64,000 nt of DNA from Providencia rettgeri (GCF_013255915.1 NZ_CP053896.1:1984001-2048000); one strand, 5' to 3'. Shown: positions 6,242 to 16,380, counted from the first letter of the stretch. A program made the numbers and translations. Notes: generated by a model from the letters alone, not told the origin.

Positions 6242-9200
6242 ATGGCAGAAAGTCAAAGCATGGGCGGTATTCACTATGATGTGGCTATGGACGTTAAACC
6301 AATGCTATCTGGCGAGCGTCAGGTTGGCTCAAGCTTAGATAGAATGGAAGGCAACTTTAATAAAGCATCCAAGTCTATTGATAGCGCCGATAAATCTATG
6401 TTGTCATTTTCCAAGGCTGCATTGGCTGTCACATCAGCAATTAGCGTTGGTGCAGTAGTCAGTATGGTTGATGAGTGGGGACAGGTTGCAGCACGTATCA
6501 AAATGGCGCTGAAGTCCGTTGAAGGTGATATTGAAAAGTATGGAGAAATACAAGAGCGCTTTTTAGAAATAAGCAATCGTAACGGTAAAGCTATTGAAGA
6601 TACTCAGTTATTGTACGTCGGTGCTGCAACGTCAATGCAAGAGCTTGGCTATAGCACTGAGCAAACAGTTGATTACATCGAATCGCTATCATCGTCTTTA
6701 ACTGCAAATGCGGCTAGTGCAAATGAAACTCAATCGATGATCAACGCGCTAAACAAATCGATGGTATCGGGTAAGGTCGCTGGCGAGAACTGGAATTCAA
6801 TAATGAATGCCACGCCAACACTTATTGGAGATATAGCTAAGCAGTTATCCATTATGCGCGGCGGCGTAAAGGTAACAGAGCAGGATGTTAAGAAACTAGC
6901 AGCCGATGGGAAAATATCATTCCAGCTATTTGCTGATGCAGTTATCAGGGCTAAAGATGCCAACAATTCCATGGCTGACTCAATGGATAACACGGTTGCT
7001 GATGGTTTTACTAAATTGACTAACTCAGCTAAAGCTTATTTTGGTGAGTTAAATCAGGGTTTAGGAATAACCAGAGAAATTTCCGCTGGATTTGCTGTGC
7101 TATCTAATAATTTTGACAAAGTTGCGGCCGCAGCTGTTATTACTTCAGCCGTTATCGGTTCAAGAATGGTAGGAGCAATGGCTGCATCGATTAAAACAAA
7201 AATATCTGATATAGCTGCTAGTAATAATCAGGCTCAAGCTACATTGCAAGTCGCGAGAGCCGAGCAATACGCCGCTACAGCTGCGGTTAGAAAATCACTA
7301 GCTGATAAAAGCTCGACAGCTTCAGCGGTTGCTTTGGCTCAAGCGGAATATAATGTAGCAAAAGGCTCAATGGCAGAAGCAATAGCCCTTGATAACCTAA
7401 TTGCGAAAAAGACAATAGCCAGAAATGCATCAATAGCACACGCTCAGTCCTTAAAGATTGAAGCGGCATCTATTTTGGCAACTGGTAATGCAGCTAGGGC
7501 GGCAAGCACAGGGCTAGGTGCATTACGTGCGGGGCTTGCGTTAATAGGCGGACCAATGGGCGCAGCAATGTTAGCTGCTGGGGCTATTTTTTACTTCTAT
7601 CAAAAAAGCCAAGAGGCTAAGCAAGAGGCATTAGCTTTCGCTGATTCTATTGAAGAATTAAAAAACAAAATGAAAGATATGTCCGATATTGCTTTGATGG
7701 GGAACATTGCCGAAGCGAGTAAATCCATTGATGTGCAAAAGGAATCGATTAAAGACCTTCAAGGTGAACTTGAAATTCTAAGAGATAATTACAAGTGGAC
7801 GTCTGAAAGTACGAGTGAGTGGCAAAATAGGTCAAAAAATCTAGCAACAATACAGCGTGATATCGCAATAAAAACGAAAGAATTAGAAGAGGCGCAGGAT
7901 AAACTAGCCAAAACGACTAAGTATGTTTCTGACGTTACGAGCGAGCTGGCTGATAGAAATAAAGATTTGTACGATGCGATGAATAGCGCATCAGGAATGG
8001 CTGGTAAAATGGGTGCGGCCATTGGAGCATTACAGCAGAGAATTAAAGCTGCTGCTGATGAGAAAAATCGCCTTAATAATAAAATGAAAGAAAGTCCGGA
8101 GACGGATGATGGCAAGAAGTATATTCAAAACTTGAAAGATCAGAATGAATTACTAAATATCCAAGATAAGAAAAAGAGGGCGATAAAAAAAGCTGAAATT
8201 GAGGCTGGTAAGATCACAGAAAATACAGGTCAAATTGATGCAGCTAAAAAACTCGCGGAGGAAAATTACAATTTACTTGAAGCTGAAAGAGAGCGAGAAA
8301 AGCAATCTAAGTCTTCCACCAAAACATCAGATGATGCTACCAAATCCCTAAAGCGCCAATTAGATGAAATCGAACGCCTGAATAAAGGTTACGAAGAAGG
8401 ATCTAAGCAATTAGCGCAATATGACGCTAGTAAGGCGTTAGGTGATAAGGCAAGTCCTAAACAGATAGCAGAAGCCGAGCGTTTAGCGGGTGAATTGTAC
8501 GATATTCAGCAACGATTAACAGATAAACGAGCAGCGCTAGAAGCTAATGTGATCGCTAAGGCTGAGAAGCTGAAAGCCGATGAATTGGCACAGGTGGAAA
8601 GGCAACTGAATGCTGGTGATATCTCATTTGAAGAATCTCAGCGTAGACGGTTAGAAATTGCGGCTGAATATGCAACTAAAATTGCCGAGGCCACAGCCAA
8701 TAATATCATCTCTCCTGTTGCAGAAAATCGCGCCAAGTTCGACCCTATCCAAGCATTGCAGAATGAAAACACACGTAAGCTCGCAATGATGAAAGAGTAT
8801 TACGATCAAGAGCAGAAGCTTCTCAGTGATTCATACGCAACTCAGCAAATAACCCATGAGCAATTTACAGCCGCTAAATCTGCAACAGATATGCAATATC
8901 ACATGCTGCTCACAGCAATGGATAAGCAGTATCAGGAGCAGCAAACAGCGGCACAATGGGAGTTGATGCGTAATCAGTCATTAAGTTATGAAATGATGGC
9001 TTCAGCGGTTGATTCTTTCGCTGGCAATGCTTCAAACGTTATTACTGGGTTAATGACAGGCACTATGTCGGCGGCTGATGCTATGCGCTCATTGGGTAAC
9101 ACCATGCTAAACAGTGTCGTTAACTCGCTTGTTCAGGTTGGCGTTGAGATGCTGAAAAACTTCATCATTGGTCAAACTATGGGGAGTGCTGCTGCTGGCG

Positions 9201-9685
9201 CATCCGCAGTACAGGCTGGTTTAGTTGCTACCGCGTGGGCTCCTGCTGCTGCATTATCATCCCTAGCAACATTAGGCGCAAATGCTGTGGCGGCTAACTC
9301 TGCAATTGTCGGGACCGTAGGCGTTGCTAAGGGGATGGCTGTTGCAGGTGCTAGATATAACGGTGGATCTGTTGGCGCTGGTAAAATGTACCAAGTTGGT
9401 GAGCACGGAAAGCCTGAGATATATAAAGCCAGTACCGGTAAGCAATACATGATCCCCGGTGACAATGGTCGAGTGATTTCGAATAAGGATATGCAGGGGA
9501 GTGGCAAAGGGTTAAATGTGAATGTTGTATTTAATGACTATTCGTCAGGGGGGCATCAGTTCGAGGCTCAGGCATCGCAAAACGGCGACACTCTAACCGT
9601 TCAGGCATTCTTAACAGATATGCAAGAAAAGGGACCCATGCACCGTTCAATAACTCAAAACACCACAGCAACTACCAGACTGTAA
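6242..9685 (+). CDS. Phage tail tape measure protein
   Basis: The 1147-residue protein sets tail length and is later ejected into the host. ATG 6242 is chosen because GAGAGG lies just upstream and the conserved domain starts right after it. The tape-measure domain covers about residues 70-270 (VSMVDEWGQVAARIKMAL, LYVGAATSMQELGYS, MVSGKVAGENWNSIMNATPTL). Coiled-coil stretches follow (about 330-390 and 480-740), with hydrophobic glycine/alanine-rich segments near 430-450 and 960-1050 that could insert in membranes. The C-terminal part (AMRSLGNTMLNSVVNSLVQVGVEMLKNFIIG) is like lambda gpH. At about 1.5 angstrom per residue the tail would be near 170 nm, an estimate only. Confidence 0.95.
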   Translation: MAESQSMGGIHYDVAMDVKPMLSGERQVGSSLDRMEGNFNKASKSIDSADKSMLSFSKAALAVTSAISVGAVVSMVDEWGQVAARIKMALKSVEGDIEKYGEIQERFLEISNRNGKAIEDTQLLYVGAATSMQELGYSTEQTVDYIESLSSSLTANAASANETQSMINALNKSMVSGKVAGENWNSIMNATPTLIGDIAKQLSIMRGGVKVTEQDVKKLAADGKISFQLFADAVIRAKDANNSMADSMDNTVADGFTKLTNSAKAYFGELNQGLGITREISAGFAVLSNNFDKVAAAAVITSAVIGSRMVGAMAASIKTKISDIAASNNQAQATLQVARAEQYAATAAVRKSLADKSSTASAVALAQAEYNVAKGSMAEAIALDNLIAKKTIARNASIAHAQSLKIEAASILATGNAARAASTGLGALRAGLALIGGPMGAAMLAAGAIFYFYQKSQEAKQEALAFADSIEELKNKMKDMSDIALMGNIAEASKSIDVQKESIKDLQGELEILRDNYKWTSESTSEWQNRSKNLATIQRDIAIKTKELEEAQDKLAKTTKYVSDVTSELADRNKDLYDAMNSASGMAGKMGAAIGALQQRIKAAADEKNRLNNKMKESPETDDGKKYIQNLKDQNELLNIQDKKKRAIKKAEIEAGKITENTGQIDAAKKLAEENYNLLEAEREREKQSKSSTKTSDDATKSLKRQLDEIERLNKGYEEGSKQLAQYDASKALGDKASPKQIAEAERLAGELYDIQQRLTDKRAALEANVIAKAEKLKADELAQVERQLNAGDISFEESQRRRLEIAAEYATKIAEATANNIISPVAENRAKFDPIQALQNENTRKLAMMKEYYDQEQKLLSDSYATQQITHEQFTAAKSATDMQYHMLLTAMDKQYQEQQTAAQWELMRNQSLSYEMMASAVDSFAGNASNVITGLMTGTMSAADAMRSLGNTMLNSVVNSLVQVGVEMLKNFIIGQTMGSAAAGASAVQAGLVATAWAPAAALSSLATLGANAVAANSAIVGTVGVAKGMAVAGARYNGGSVGAGKMYQVGEHGKPEIYKASTGKQYMIPGDNGRVISNKDMQGSGKGLNVNVVFNDYSSGGHQFEAQASQNGDTLTVQAFLTDMQEKGPMHRSITQNTTATTRL

Positions 9686-9694
9686 AGGCTATCC

Positions 9695-10177
9695 ATGGAA
9701 ATAATCGACTACCCTGAATGGTTCCCGTTACCACAAAAAGCGGATAAGAACATGACGTTTGATACTGGGTTTCGAACGGATCAGCCGCAAGTTGGTGCTC
9801 CGATATTCCAGAAGCTAACGGATGACATTAAAACGGTTTGGAATGTTAAGTGGATATTCCAGCTAGGTGAGGAAAGGGCTTTTCAGCAATGGTTGAGAAG
9901 CCCTAATTATTTGGACAACTGTACTAAGTGGTTCAGGATGCCGATTAATCTTGGCGGTTCTGGGCTGCAACCGCAGGAGCTTCACTTTGTTAGTTATCCG
10001 GTGCAAACGTCGATTAATGGCAGCGTAGTAACTTGGACGGGATCGGTTATCTGCCGCAAGCTATTTAATGAAGATGACGAGTTTGGCGATTTAATCGTAG
10101 AGATACCGCCAAGGGATTGGGGCTTGCTCGATATCGTCGTCACCGAGCGATTACCACGATGTAAGGGGGGAGAATGA
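9695..10177 (+). CDS. Phage minor tail protein, 160 aa (distal tail)
   Basis: The gene follows the tape measure by 9 bp and overlaps the DUF1833 gene by 4 bp, the position of lambda gpM in the distal-tail block. The sequence starts EIIDYPEWFPLPQKADKN and contains GFRTDQPQVGAP and QLGEERAFQQWLRSPNYLDNC, a pattern familiar from uncharacterised siphophage tail proteins. There is no signal or membrane segment. It probably forms part of the distal tail or baseplate hub below the tape measure; the exact role is inferred from position. Confidence 0.75.
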   Translation: MEIIDYPEWFPLPQKADKNMTFDTGFRTDQPQVGAPIFQKLTDDIKTVWNVKWIFQLGEERAFQQWLRSPNYLDNCTKWFRMPINLGGSGLQPQELHFVSYPVQTSINGSVVTWTGSVICRKLFNEDDEFGDLIVEIPPRDWGLLDIVVTERLPRCKGGE

Positions 10178-10641
10178 AGTTAAGAGAGTACAGAGCGCAA
10201 CGACCGATGCGCACATTCTACGAGACCATTCAATTCTATCACCCATCATTCGGAAACATTCATTTAGTCAGCTTACAGATAGAGCCTAAGGTATTGGGCG
10301 GTGTTGAGTATCAGCCGTGTAACTTTGAACTTGCTGAAAGCCAGCAAAGCAAGACGCCGATTATCGATGCGTCGGTTAAGTTTAGCCGAGTTGCACAGGA
10401 CTTTAAGCAGCAACTCAAGTTATGGCGGTCAAACACTCGAATGAAGCCGATTATCGCAACGTTCAGGTTATTTGATTCAGCTGATAAAGATAACCCGATA
10501 AGCGAATGGTCGCTGTACGTGAAAGACTGCTCACTTGATGCGGAATCGGTCACTGTCACACTGTCGATGAATAACCCGCTGAATAAGAACGTTGGGCGCA
10601 TTTACACGATGGAAGAATTCACAGGACTGGAGACGGTTTAA
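10174..10641 (+). CDS. Phage tail protein, DUF1833 family
   Basis: The 155-residue protein fits DUF1833: it opens with REYRAQRPMRTFYETIQFYHPSFG and carries LVSLQIEPKVLGGVEYQPCNFEL and a C-terminal VTVTLSMNNPLNK segment. In siphophages this gene sits where lambda has gpL and is thought to be a distal tail component. It overlaps its neighbours by 4 bp and 1 bp, so translation is coupled across the block. It lacks the Fe-S cysteines of lambda gpL; a single cysteine appears near residue 49 and another near 112. Confidence 0.8.
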   Translation: MKLREYRAQRPMRTFYETIQFYHPSFGNIHLVSLQIEPKVLGGVEYQPCNFELAESQQSKTPIIDASVKFSRVAQDFKQQLKLWRSNTRMKPIIATFRLFDSADKDNPISEWSLYVKDCSLDAESVTVTLSMNNPLNKNVGRIYTMEEFTGLETV

Positions 10642-11033
10642 TGACGAAATTAGAGTTTATTAATCTGATGATAGGCAAGCCATGGAAGAATCGTGCGTGT
10701 ACTCTTGATGCGTGTGATTGTTGGGGCCTTGTCGTGTTGTATTTTAGGTACGTACTAGGTACGGAAATTCATCATGACGCTGGCTACGAATCGGACCATG
10801 ATTTTGTAACTTGCTATGAGAATGAAGTCGAATTCTGGCAGCGCACCGAACATCCATCTGATGACGGGATATTCATTGGCTATCGCGGCTCTCAGCCTGC
10901 ACACATCGGGTTAGTTATCGATGGCAATGCATTTCATAGCCGAGGTGAAAACGGAGCTGTGAGAATGGATAGGCTCATTGTGCTTGAGAAGAAATTCACA
11001 AAATTGGAGTTTATGAAATATGCCGATAGTTGA
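10641..11033 (+). CDS. Phage NlpC/P60 family tail-tip protein (gpK-like)
   Basis: The 130-residue protein carries the NlpC/P60 signature: Cys27 within CDCWGLV, His88 in PAHIGLVID, and a third polar residue (His99, FHSRG). In lambda-like phages this gpK-type domain acts in tail-tip assembly and may cleave peptidoglycan during DNA entry. Catalytic residues appear intact. The gene touches DUF1833 by one base and overlaps the TipJ gene by 14 bp. Unlike lambda gpK it lacks an N-terminal JAMM peptidase domain, so it is the short NlpC-only form common in N15- or HK97-like phages. Confidence 0.88.
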   Translation: MTKLEFINLMIGKPWKNRACTLDACDCWGLVVLYFRYVLGTEIHHDAGYESDHDFVTCYENEVEFWQRTEHPSDDGIFIGYRGSQPAHIGLVIDGNAFHSRGENGAVRMDRLIVLEKKFTKLEFMKYADS

Positions 11034-13494
11034 AATTCAGCGAGTGGCTGGAACACCGAAAGAGAGAGTCGATTTAAAAGTCGGCTCTTTTTTTTATAGC
11101 GATTTTCTAGTGCATCAGCAGTTGCATAGTGACGTTATCATTCTCGTTAACGGTCGTGAGCTGCAAGACGATGACGAGTTAGATTTCGAAATAACACCGA
11201 CTCACTTTATTCAAGTGTTCGACCAACCGAAAAGCGTTATTGGCGATATTCTGAATCCAGTGTTCAACCTTGTCACGAAAGTATTCTCGTTCCTCGCACC
11301 AAAAACACCGTCATTTTCTGCTGCGGATTCGAATGTTAAAGATAGTCCTAATAACCGCCTCACAGGGCAAACAAACGTTGCAAGGGCATATCAAGCAAGG
11401 CCAGAGATACACGGGCAAGTGAGGGCGTTTCCTGACCTCATCCAACAGTCAATGTTTGAGTATAACAACAACCTTAAAACGGTTACTGAATGGCTAAACA
11501 TAGGTATTGGCGAATATAAAACAGGAAGTATCCGATTTGCTGAGTCTGATTTTACAGCCATGGCAGGTGCTAGTTACAAGATATACAAACCGAAAGAAGT
11601 TATCCAGCTGATTAACGAGGGATTTGAGTTTCCCGACATCGACGGACAAGAATTACCGGGTCCCAATGAGAGCAAAGATATCCCGCAGCAAACAGCGACA
11701 GCAAGCGAGGTCGTTTCAGGCGAGATAAAAGGCGGTGAAGCTGCGATAAAAATCGTTAAGCAAGATGAGTTTGAATACTTCTACGAGCTGACAAAGCCTC
11801 GCTCTATCTCAATGACAGTAAATGTGAGTTACGACACTCCGCAGGGCTCGGTAACTAAAGATGTGAAAATCGATGCACAGTTAGTTGATGCTAAAGAGAG
11901 CGAGGACGGCTCATTAATTAATCCTGTTGAGTATTACGAGTTCTTCTTTACTAACCTAAGCGGGACAGATTTAGCGCAACTCCCGCCGAATGCAGTAGTG
12001 AATACAACGAAATTCATTCTGTATGACAATCAGTTTTTAACGGTGGGACCATTCTTCTCTCCTGTTGATGGCGACCAGATGTGGGTCCACTTGCAGGCAC
12101 AACTTGGTGGAGGCGATTACTGTAGCGCTAGAATTGATATATGGAAAATCGACGTTAATAACGAAGAAATAGCGGGAACACGACAGCAAGTAGTAACAAG
12201 GCTCAATGAAACAAATGGAACTAGAGTTTATTACAAAACTGAGAAAATAAACTTAGCAGCAGGTCGTGGTAGGTACGCAATTCAACTCACTCGATTAGAA
12301 AACAGTAATGACCATAGCATCATGAAAATCGAAAATGCTCACATTGTCCGAGTTCGTGAGAATGTCGTTTTTGAGAATGACACGATTGTTAATGTGTCTG
12401 TGAGAGCCACCGAATCGCCAACAGGAGCAAGAGAGCGCAAATATAACTTGTTGGCCACGCGCATGGTTATTTCGTATGACCGAGCATCAAAGCAAGTTGA
12501 TTATACGCTCAGGCCATCGCGGAGTTTTGCTGATGCGGTGCTGCATACGTGGCTAATTACTGCAGGCGAAAGTGAGAAAAATATCGACATTGATGGGCTA
12601 TATCGAATATACGATAGATTGCCTGATGAGCGATTGGGCTATTTCGATTACACCTTTGATGACGAGGATATTTCCCTTGGCCAACGTATCGAAACTATCT
12701 GTAACTCAGCACGAGTAACAGCTTACTACGACAATGCAGTGCTGACCTTCTCGCGTGAACAGTCTAGTGAATTCCCAATGACCACGTTCAATCGCTCTAA
12801 CATCACAGGTAACGACATGAAGATATCGTATGACATGTCTATGCCGAGTGGGTATGACGGGATTGAGCTTGAGTATGTCGAACCGGTTCGCAACAAAAAG
12901 GACTATATCCGCTTTCGAGTTGATGAAAACGGAATCACTGAAGGGTTATCACGCACGCCGAATAAGATAGTTTTACAAGGCTGTAGGAATCGCTATCAAG
13001 CAATGGACAGGGCGTTATTAGAAGCTAATCGACTCATTCACCAACGAACAAGTATCAGTCTGACAACTCTTGCAGATGGCGGGAATGTGTACCAGTCAGA
13101 CATGGTGCTGATAGCCGATACTTACGACTCAAATCAGCAAGCAGGTTACATAACTGAGCGAAACGGAGAGGTATTCACAACTAGTGAGAAAATCAAGTTT
13201 GACGATGAAATGTGGGTATATCTCACCGATTCGATGGGATACACAACACAGAAGTTTAAAGCGGAGCCTAGGCCAGATACTGAGTTCGGCTTTATCGCAA
13301 GCGTGCCAGAAGATATAGAGCTCAATTTCTATGATGGGTATCGAGTTCAATCACCGTCACGGTACGTTATCGCAACCTCAGTGGAAACCGATAATATCAA
13401 ATGGGTCATCACGGACAAACGCCCACTTGGTGGCGAACGCTACACAATAACTGCAACCGAATATTTCGACGCAAAACCAGACTATAACGCATAA
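11020..13494 (+). CDS. Tail tip protein J-like (host specificity, TipJ family)
   Basis: The 824-residue protein has the layout of TipJ proteins: an N-terminal beta-rich part (IVEIQRVAGTPKERVDLKVG), a short hydrophobic stretch near residue 75-90 (IGDILNPVFNLVTKVFSFLAP), then NNRLTGQTNVARAYQARPEIHGQVRAFPDL, which is typical for the family. A central beta domain and the C-terminal hub domain (YRIYDRLPDERLGYFDYTFDDEDISLGQRIETI) follow. It closes the tail tip and helps select the receptor. The first codons overlap the NlpC gene. A terminator is found 19 bp after the stop, so the tailspike is a separate unit or needs read-through. Confidence 0.9.
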   Translation: MPIVEIQRVAGTPKERVDLKVGSFFYSDFLVHQQLHSDVIILVNGRELQDDDELDFEITPTHFIQVFDQPKSVIGDILNPVFNLVTKVFSFLAPKTPSFSAADSNVKDSPNNRLTGQTNVARAYQARPEIHGQVRAFPDLIQQSMFEYNNNLKTVTEWLNIGIGEYKTGSIRFAESDFTAMAGASYKIYKPKEVIQLINEGFEFPDIDGQELPGPNESKDIPQQTATASEVVSGEIKGGEAAIKIVKQDEFEYFYELTKPRSISMTVNVSYDTPQGSVTKDVKIDAQLVDAKESEDGSLINPVEYYEFFFTNLSGTDLAQLPPNAVVNTTKFILYDNQFLTVGPFFSPVDGDQMWVHLQAQLGGGDYCSARIDIWKIDVNNEEIAGTRQQVVTRLNETNGTRVYYKTEKINLAAGRGRYAIQLTRLENSNDHSIMKIENAHIVRVRENVVFENDTIVNVSVRATESPTGARERKYNLLATRMVISYDRASKQVDYTLRPSRSFADAVLHTWLITAGESEKNIDIDGLYRIYDRLPDERLGYFDYTFDDEDISLGQRIETICNSARVTAYYDNAVLTFSREQSSEFPMTTFNRSNITGNDMKISYDMSMPSGYDGIELEYVEPVRNKKDYIRFRVDENGITEGLSRTPNKIVLQGCRNRYQAMDRALLEANRLIHQRTSISLTTLADGGNVYQSDMVLIADTYDSNQQAGYITERNGEVFTTSEKIKFDDEMWVYLTDSMGYTTQKFKAEPRPDTEFGFIASVPEDIELNFYDGYRVQSPSRYVIATSVETDNIKWVITDKRPLGGERYTITATEYFDAKPDYNA

Positions 13495-13513
13495 CAGCAA
13501 TCATTAACCAACA

Positions 13514-13538
13514 AGCCAGCCATAGAGCTGGCTTTTTT
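13514..13538 (+). terminator. Terminator between tail tip and tailspike genes
   Basis: A perfect 7-bp stem (AGCCAGC / GCTGGCT, loop CATAGA) is followed by six T. It ends 17 bp before the tailspike ATG, which suggests the spike is expressed mainly by late read-through. Confidence 0.85.
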
Positions 13539-13554
13539 ATTGGAAAAAATAAGC

Positions 13555-16122
13555 ATGAGAGAAGTTAAACCAACACAAAAGCCAGTTCCAAGTAGTGATA
13601 TCAAAGACCTTTTCTTTAACTCAGGGTTATTGGATATATGGGCTACATCATTAGAGCGTAAGTACATTGACCGATTCGGTAATTGCCACTTAACAGCCGC
13701 AGGGATGGAGTGGATTTTTAATGAGTTAGTCATCAAGTTTAAAATTGAATCCGAGCAAGCATTGTTAGCTGCTGGTTATGCTCCCTCGGGTACATTCCAA
13801 GAAGGCGCGGAAGTTGTTAGCCGAAATGGCACAGTATTGTGGAAATTGCCCGATGGTGATGGCGATCACTACCGTTGGGATGGTGATTTACCCAAGCAAG
13901 TTCCAGTAGACTCAACTCCACAATCAACTGGAGGCATTGGTAAAGGTACGTGGGTTAGTGTTGGTGATGCGAGTTTGCGGCAGGCGCTAGGTGCTGTATC
14001 CGGCGCTGATTTAGTTGGGGGTTTAGGTGTTTACATCACGGGAGTCAAATACTCAGGCGGTGCAAAAGGAGATGGTGTTACTGATGATTTTGCTGCGTTA
14101 AAATCTGCAACTGAATATGCGAATGCAAACAAGTTGCCAATTATGTGCCCCCCTGGTCTTACAGTTAAAATCAAGGGTTCAGAGTCCATTACAATCAAAC
14201 ATGGATTTGACTTTAACGGTAGTATTCTTGATGTTTCAGAATATAGTGGAACAATTAATATACTGCGTGATGAGCAAACAACTGTATATAATGCAAGTTC
14301 TGCTGTTGTTCAACAGCTTGTGGCGGGTGGTGAATTAAACGGGCGTTACTTTTCCGGATGGTCAGATAATGAAACTTTAGTAAACTCTTTCATTCGCATG
14401 AAAACGAGCCAGCCATACTATCGTTATCGCGGTGATATTGTAAATCGGCAAGAAATGAATGTCGTTATTCGTGAGGGCGCAATGGAAGCTCCGTTAATGT
14501 TTCCTTTAAATCCATCACTAATCACTGAGATATCAGTTACCCCCCTACCAAAAAAGAAATTAGAATATAAAAACATTAGCATCTATGTTGGTTCAAACGA
14601 AAATCATTCCGAGCTGCTTTATATTGAAAATTCAATGTCTACCTATAGTAATTGGACATTCATACAAGACAATTATATCTACGGCAGCAATCCGGTTTTC
14701 GGTTCAGTTTTAAATTCTTCGCATCTTATTTTTGAAAACTGGAACTATTCATTCCCTAATATCAATGCGGAAATGAAATTCACATATGGATTGTATGTGG
14801 GTGATAGCTTCGATGTTGAGTTTAAAAATGTAAGAGGTGATGGTGATGGATGGGGGATTTTCGGTGGTAATAGCATTCAGAGATTAACATTTGATAATTG
14901 CAAATTAAATCGCATTGATTGCCATAAGCCATTTATCGAATGGATGCGCATACTTTACTGTGATATAGGGTTGTGGGGCGTATTATTTACTGCAATTGGT
15001 GATTTAAGTGTTATCGGTGGCACGCACACTTTAGGGCGACTAAAGAGAAAAAGCACTGGAGCTATACTTCAGACGCGAGATGAGCTCAATGGGCTATGCT
15101 GGGGTAATTTATTAGTACAAGATGTGGCTGTTAGAAACTACTCTAATAAATACACGATGAATATGCTCGCTCATTCTTCTATTGGCACTGATGACTTACC
15201 TGCAGGAAGCCCGATTCCTTACACGCTATTCAAGACAATCAAGTATGAAAACGTGTCTTGTTTAAGTGGTAGAGTTAATCTGGCTCCAGCTATTTTTGAA
15301 GGGTCGACGATAAAATATCCAGAAAGCATTACGGCAGATAATTGCAATGTTGGTGAGTTTATTTTTAATGAACAAAACTATGCTAATATAATTCCTGCAT
15401 TTGAACTGCCTAAAGTTCCTACTGGTTCAGTTGATACTCCGGCTAACTGCTTTATCACGCTAAATAACGTAAAAATAAATCAGTTGGTTTCGATTATTGA
15501 CTCACCGAGCAAAGCAACATCACGGTGGCTTTTTCATGTAAAAATGAATGGTGTTCATGGATTTAATGGTAAAAATCCGTCAATTCAACTATTGGTTCGC
15601 GGGAAAGCCGACATAGACAAATCCTCGATTGATGGCTTTAATTTTTATTTTGGAAATTCGAATAACAAGCATCTAGATGTGAATATGTCTGGCGGGATAA
15701 TCAACTTTACAGGAACCATAGCTAACACTATTCTCAATGGAATAAATACATACACTCAAGTTAATCTGAGCGGTGTAAGTATTAACGCCGAGAGTGTTGA
15801 GTTGTTGCGTTTAATGTCATCAGCAATGATGCAAGGGTGTACATTTTCGACTAATGAAGGCAAGCTTGCTTGGTTGACGCTAAACAATGATGGAACAACT
15901 TCATTTACAGTACCCTCATTACTTGCTCAAAACAGGTATGCACTATGCACAGGAAGCCAACAAAATGGAACTTTCAAGATAACTCCCTTTGCAATGCCGC
16001 TAGATGGGTGCTCTGCCTATATTCCCGTGACTAGCTCAACTACATGCTATGTCAGTCGGTCTGGAAACACTATGTCGGTAACAACAAATGGAGACCCTAT
16101 CAGATATATTATTATGCTGTGA
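13555..16122 (+). CDS. Tailspike protein, probable capsule/O-antigen depolymerase
   Basis: The 855-residue protein starts MREVKPTQKPVPSSDIKDLFFNSGLLD, the head of a tailspike N-terminal adaptor domain (TSP1/Gp66-type) that docks spikes on phage tails. A carbohydrate-lyase-like region follows from about residue 155 (GVKYSGGAKGDGVTDDFAALKSATEYANANKLPIM), the classic start of a right-handed pectate-lyase-like beta helix, which runs to about residue 760. The C-terminus is a small beta domain. GGAA lies about nine bases before ATG 13555; a TTG at 13540 is less likely. The adaptor is conserved but the helix is specific to each phage, so the sugar target cannot be read from the sequence. Confidence 0.88.
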   Translation: MREVKPTQKPVPSSDIKDLFFNSGLLDIWATSLERKYIDRFGNCHLTAAGMEWIFNELVIKFKIESEQALLAAGYAPSGTFQEGAEVVSRNGTVLWKLPDGDGDHYRWDGDLPKQVPVDSTPQSTGGIGKGTWVSVGDASLRQALGAVSGADLVGGLGVYITGVKYSGGAKGDGVTDDFAALKSATEYANANKLPIMCPPGLTVKIKGSESITIKHGFDFNGSILDVSEYSGTINILRDEQTTVYNASSAVVQQLVAGGELNGRYFSGWSDNETLVNSFIRMKTSQPYYRYRGDIVNRQEMNVVIREGAMEAPLMFPLNPSLITEISVTPLPKKKLEYKNISIYVGSNENHSELLYIENSMSTYSNWTFIQDNYIYGSNPVFGSVLNSSHLIFENWNYSFPNINAEMKFTYGLYVGDSFDVEFKNVRGDGDGWGIFGGNSIQRLTFDNCKLNRIDCHKPFIEWMRILYCDIGLWGVLFTAIGDLSVIGGTHTLGRLKRKSTGAILQTRDELNGLCWGNLLVQDVAVRNYSNKYTMNMLAHSSIGTDDLPAGSPIPYTLFKTIKYENVSCLSGRVNLAPAIFEGSTIKYPESITADNCNVGEFIFNEQNYANIIPAFELPKVPTGSVDTPANCFITLNNVKINQLVSIIDSPSKATSRWLFHVKMNGVHGFNGKNPSIQLLVRGKADIDKSSIDGFNFYFGNSNNKHLDVNMSGGIINFTGTIANTILNGINTYTQVNLSGVSINAESVELLRLMSSAMMQGCTFSTNEGKLAWLTLNNDGTTSFTVPSLLAQNRYALCTGSQQNGTFKITPFAMPLDGCSAYIPVTSSTTCYVSRSGNTMSVTTNGDPIRYIIML

Positions 16123-16137
16123 CGAGCTGTGCCGAAA

Positions 16138-16190
16138 TTGTGACACAAAAATGAGGGGGGATTTGATGTGCGTGCCATATTTGTGACACA
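16138..16190 (+). repeat. Direct repeat TTGTGACACA flanking the attR side
   Basis: Two identical 10-bp copies lie at 16138-16147 and 16181-16190, 43 bp apart, between the tailspike stop and the tRNA-Thr fragment. Short direct repeats beside an att core are typical of integrase arm-binding sites. No other use is evident. Confidence 0.4.
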
Positions 16191-16289
16191 TAAAAAGGAA
16201 AGGATCCGACATTGAATGTCAAAGATTGCAAGCATGGCACGTTTGCGAATGGTGAAATGCTTTTAAATCATATAGTTAACGCTTAACTT

Positions 16290-16339
<50 letters not shown>

Positions 16340-16345
16340 AATAAG

Positions 16346-16380
16346 AACCCGTTACATTTAATAGATGTAACGGGTTTTTT
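16346..16380 (+). terminator. Terminator of the original tRNA-Thr unit
   Basis: A perfect 12-bp stem (AACCCGTTACAT / ATGTAACGGGTT, loop TTAATAG) is followed by T residues. It lies 6 bp after the CCA end of the tRNA fragment, so the tRNA was the last gene of its transcript, unlike E. coli thrU which is followed by tyrU. Confidence 0.9.

Noticed and set aside
9172..9507. 111-codon minus-strand ORF inside the tape measure gene
   Set aside because: It is antisense to a conserved coding region and has alanine/proline-rich shadow composition with no ribosome site.
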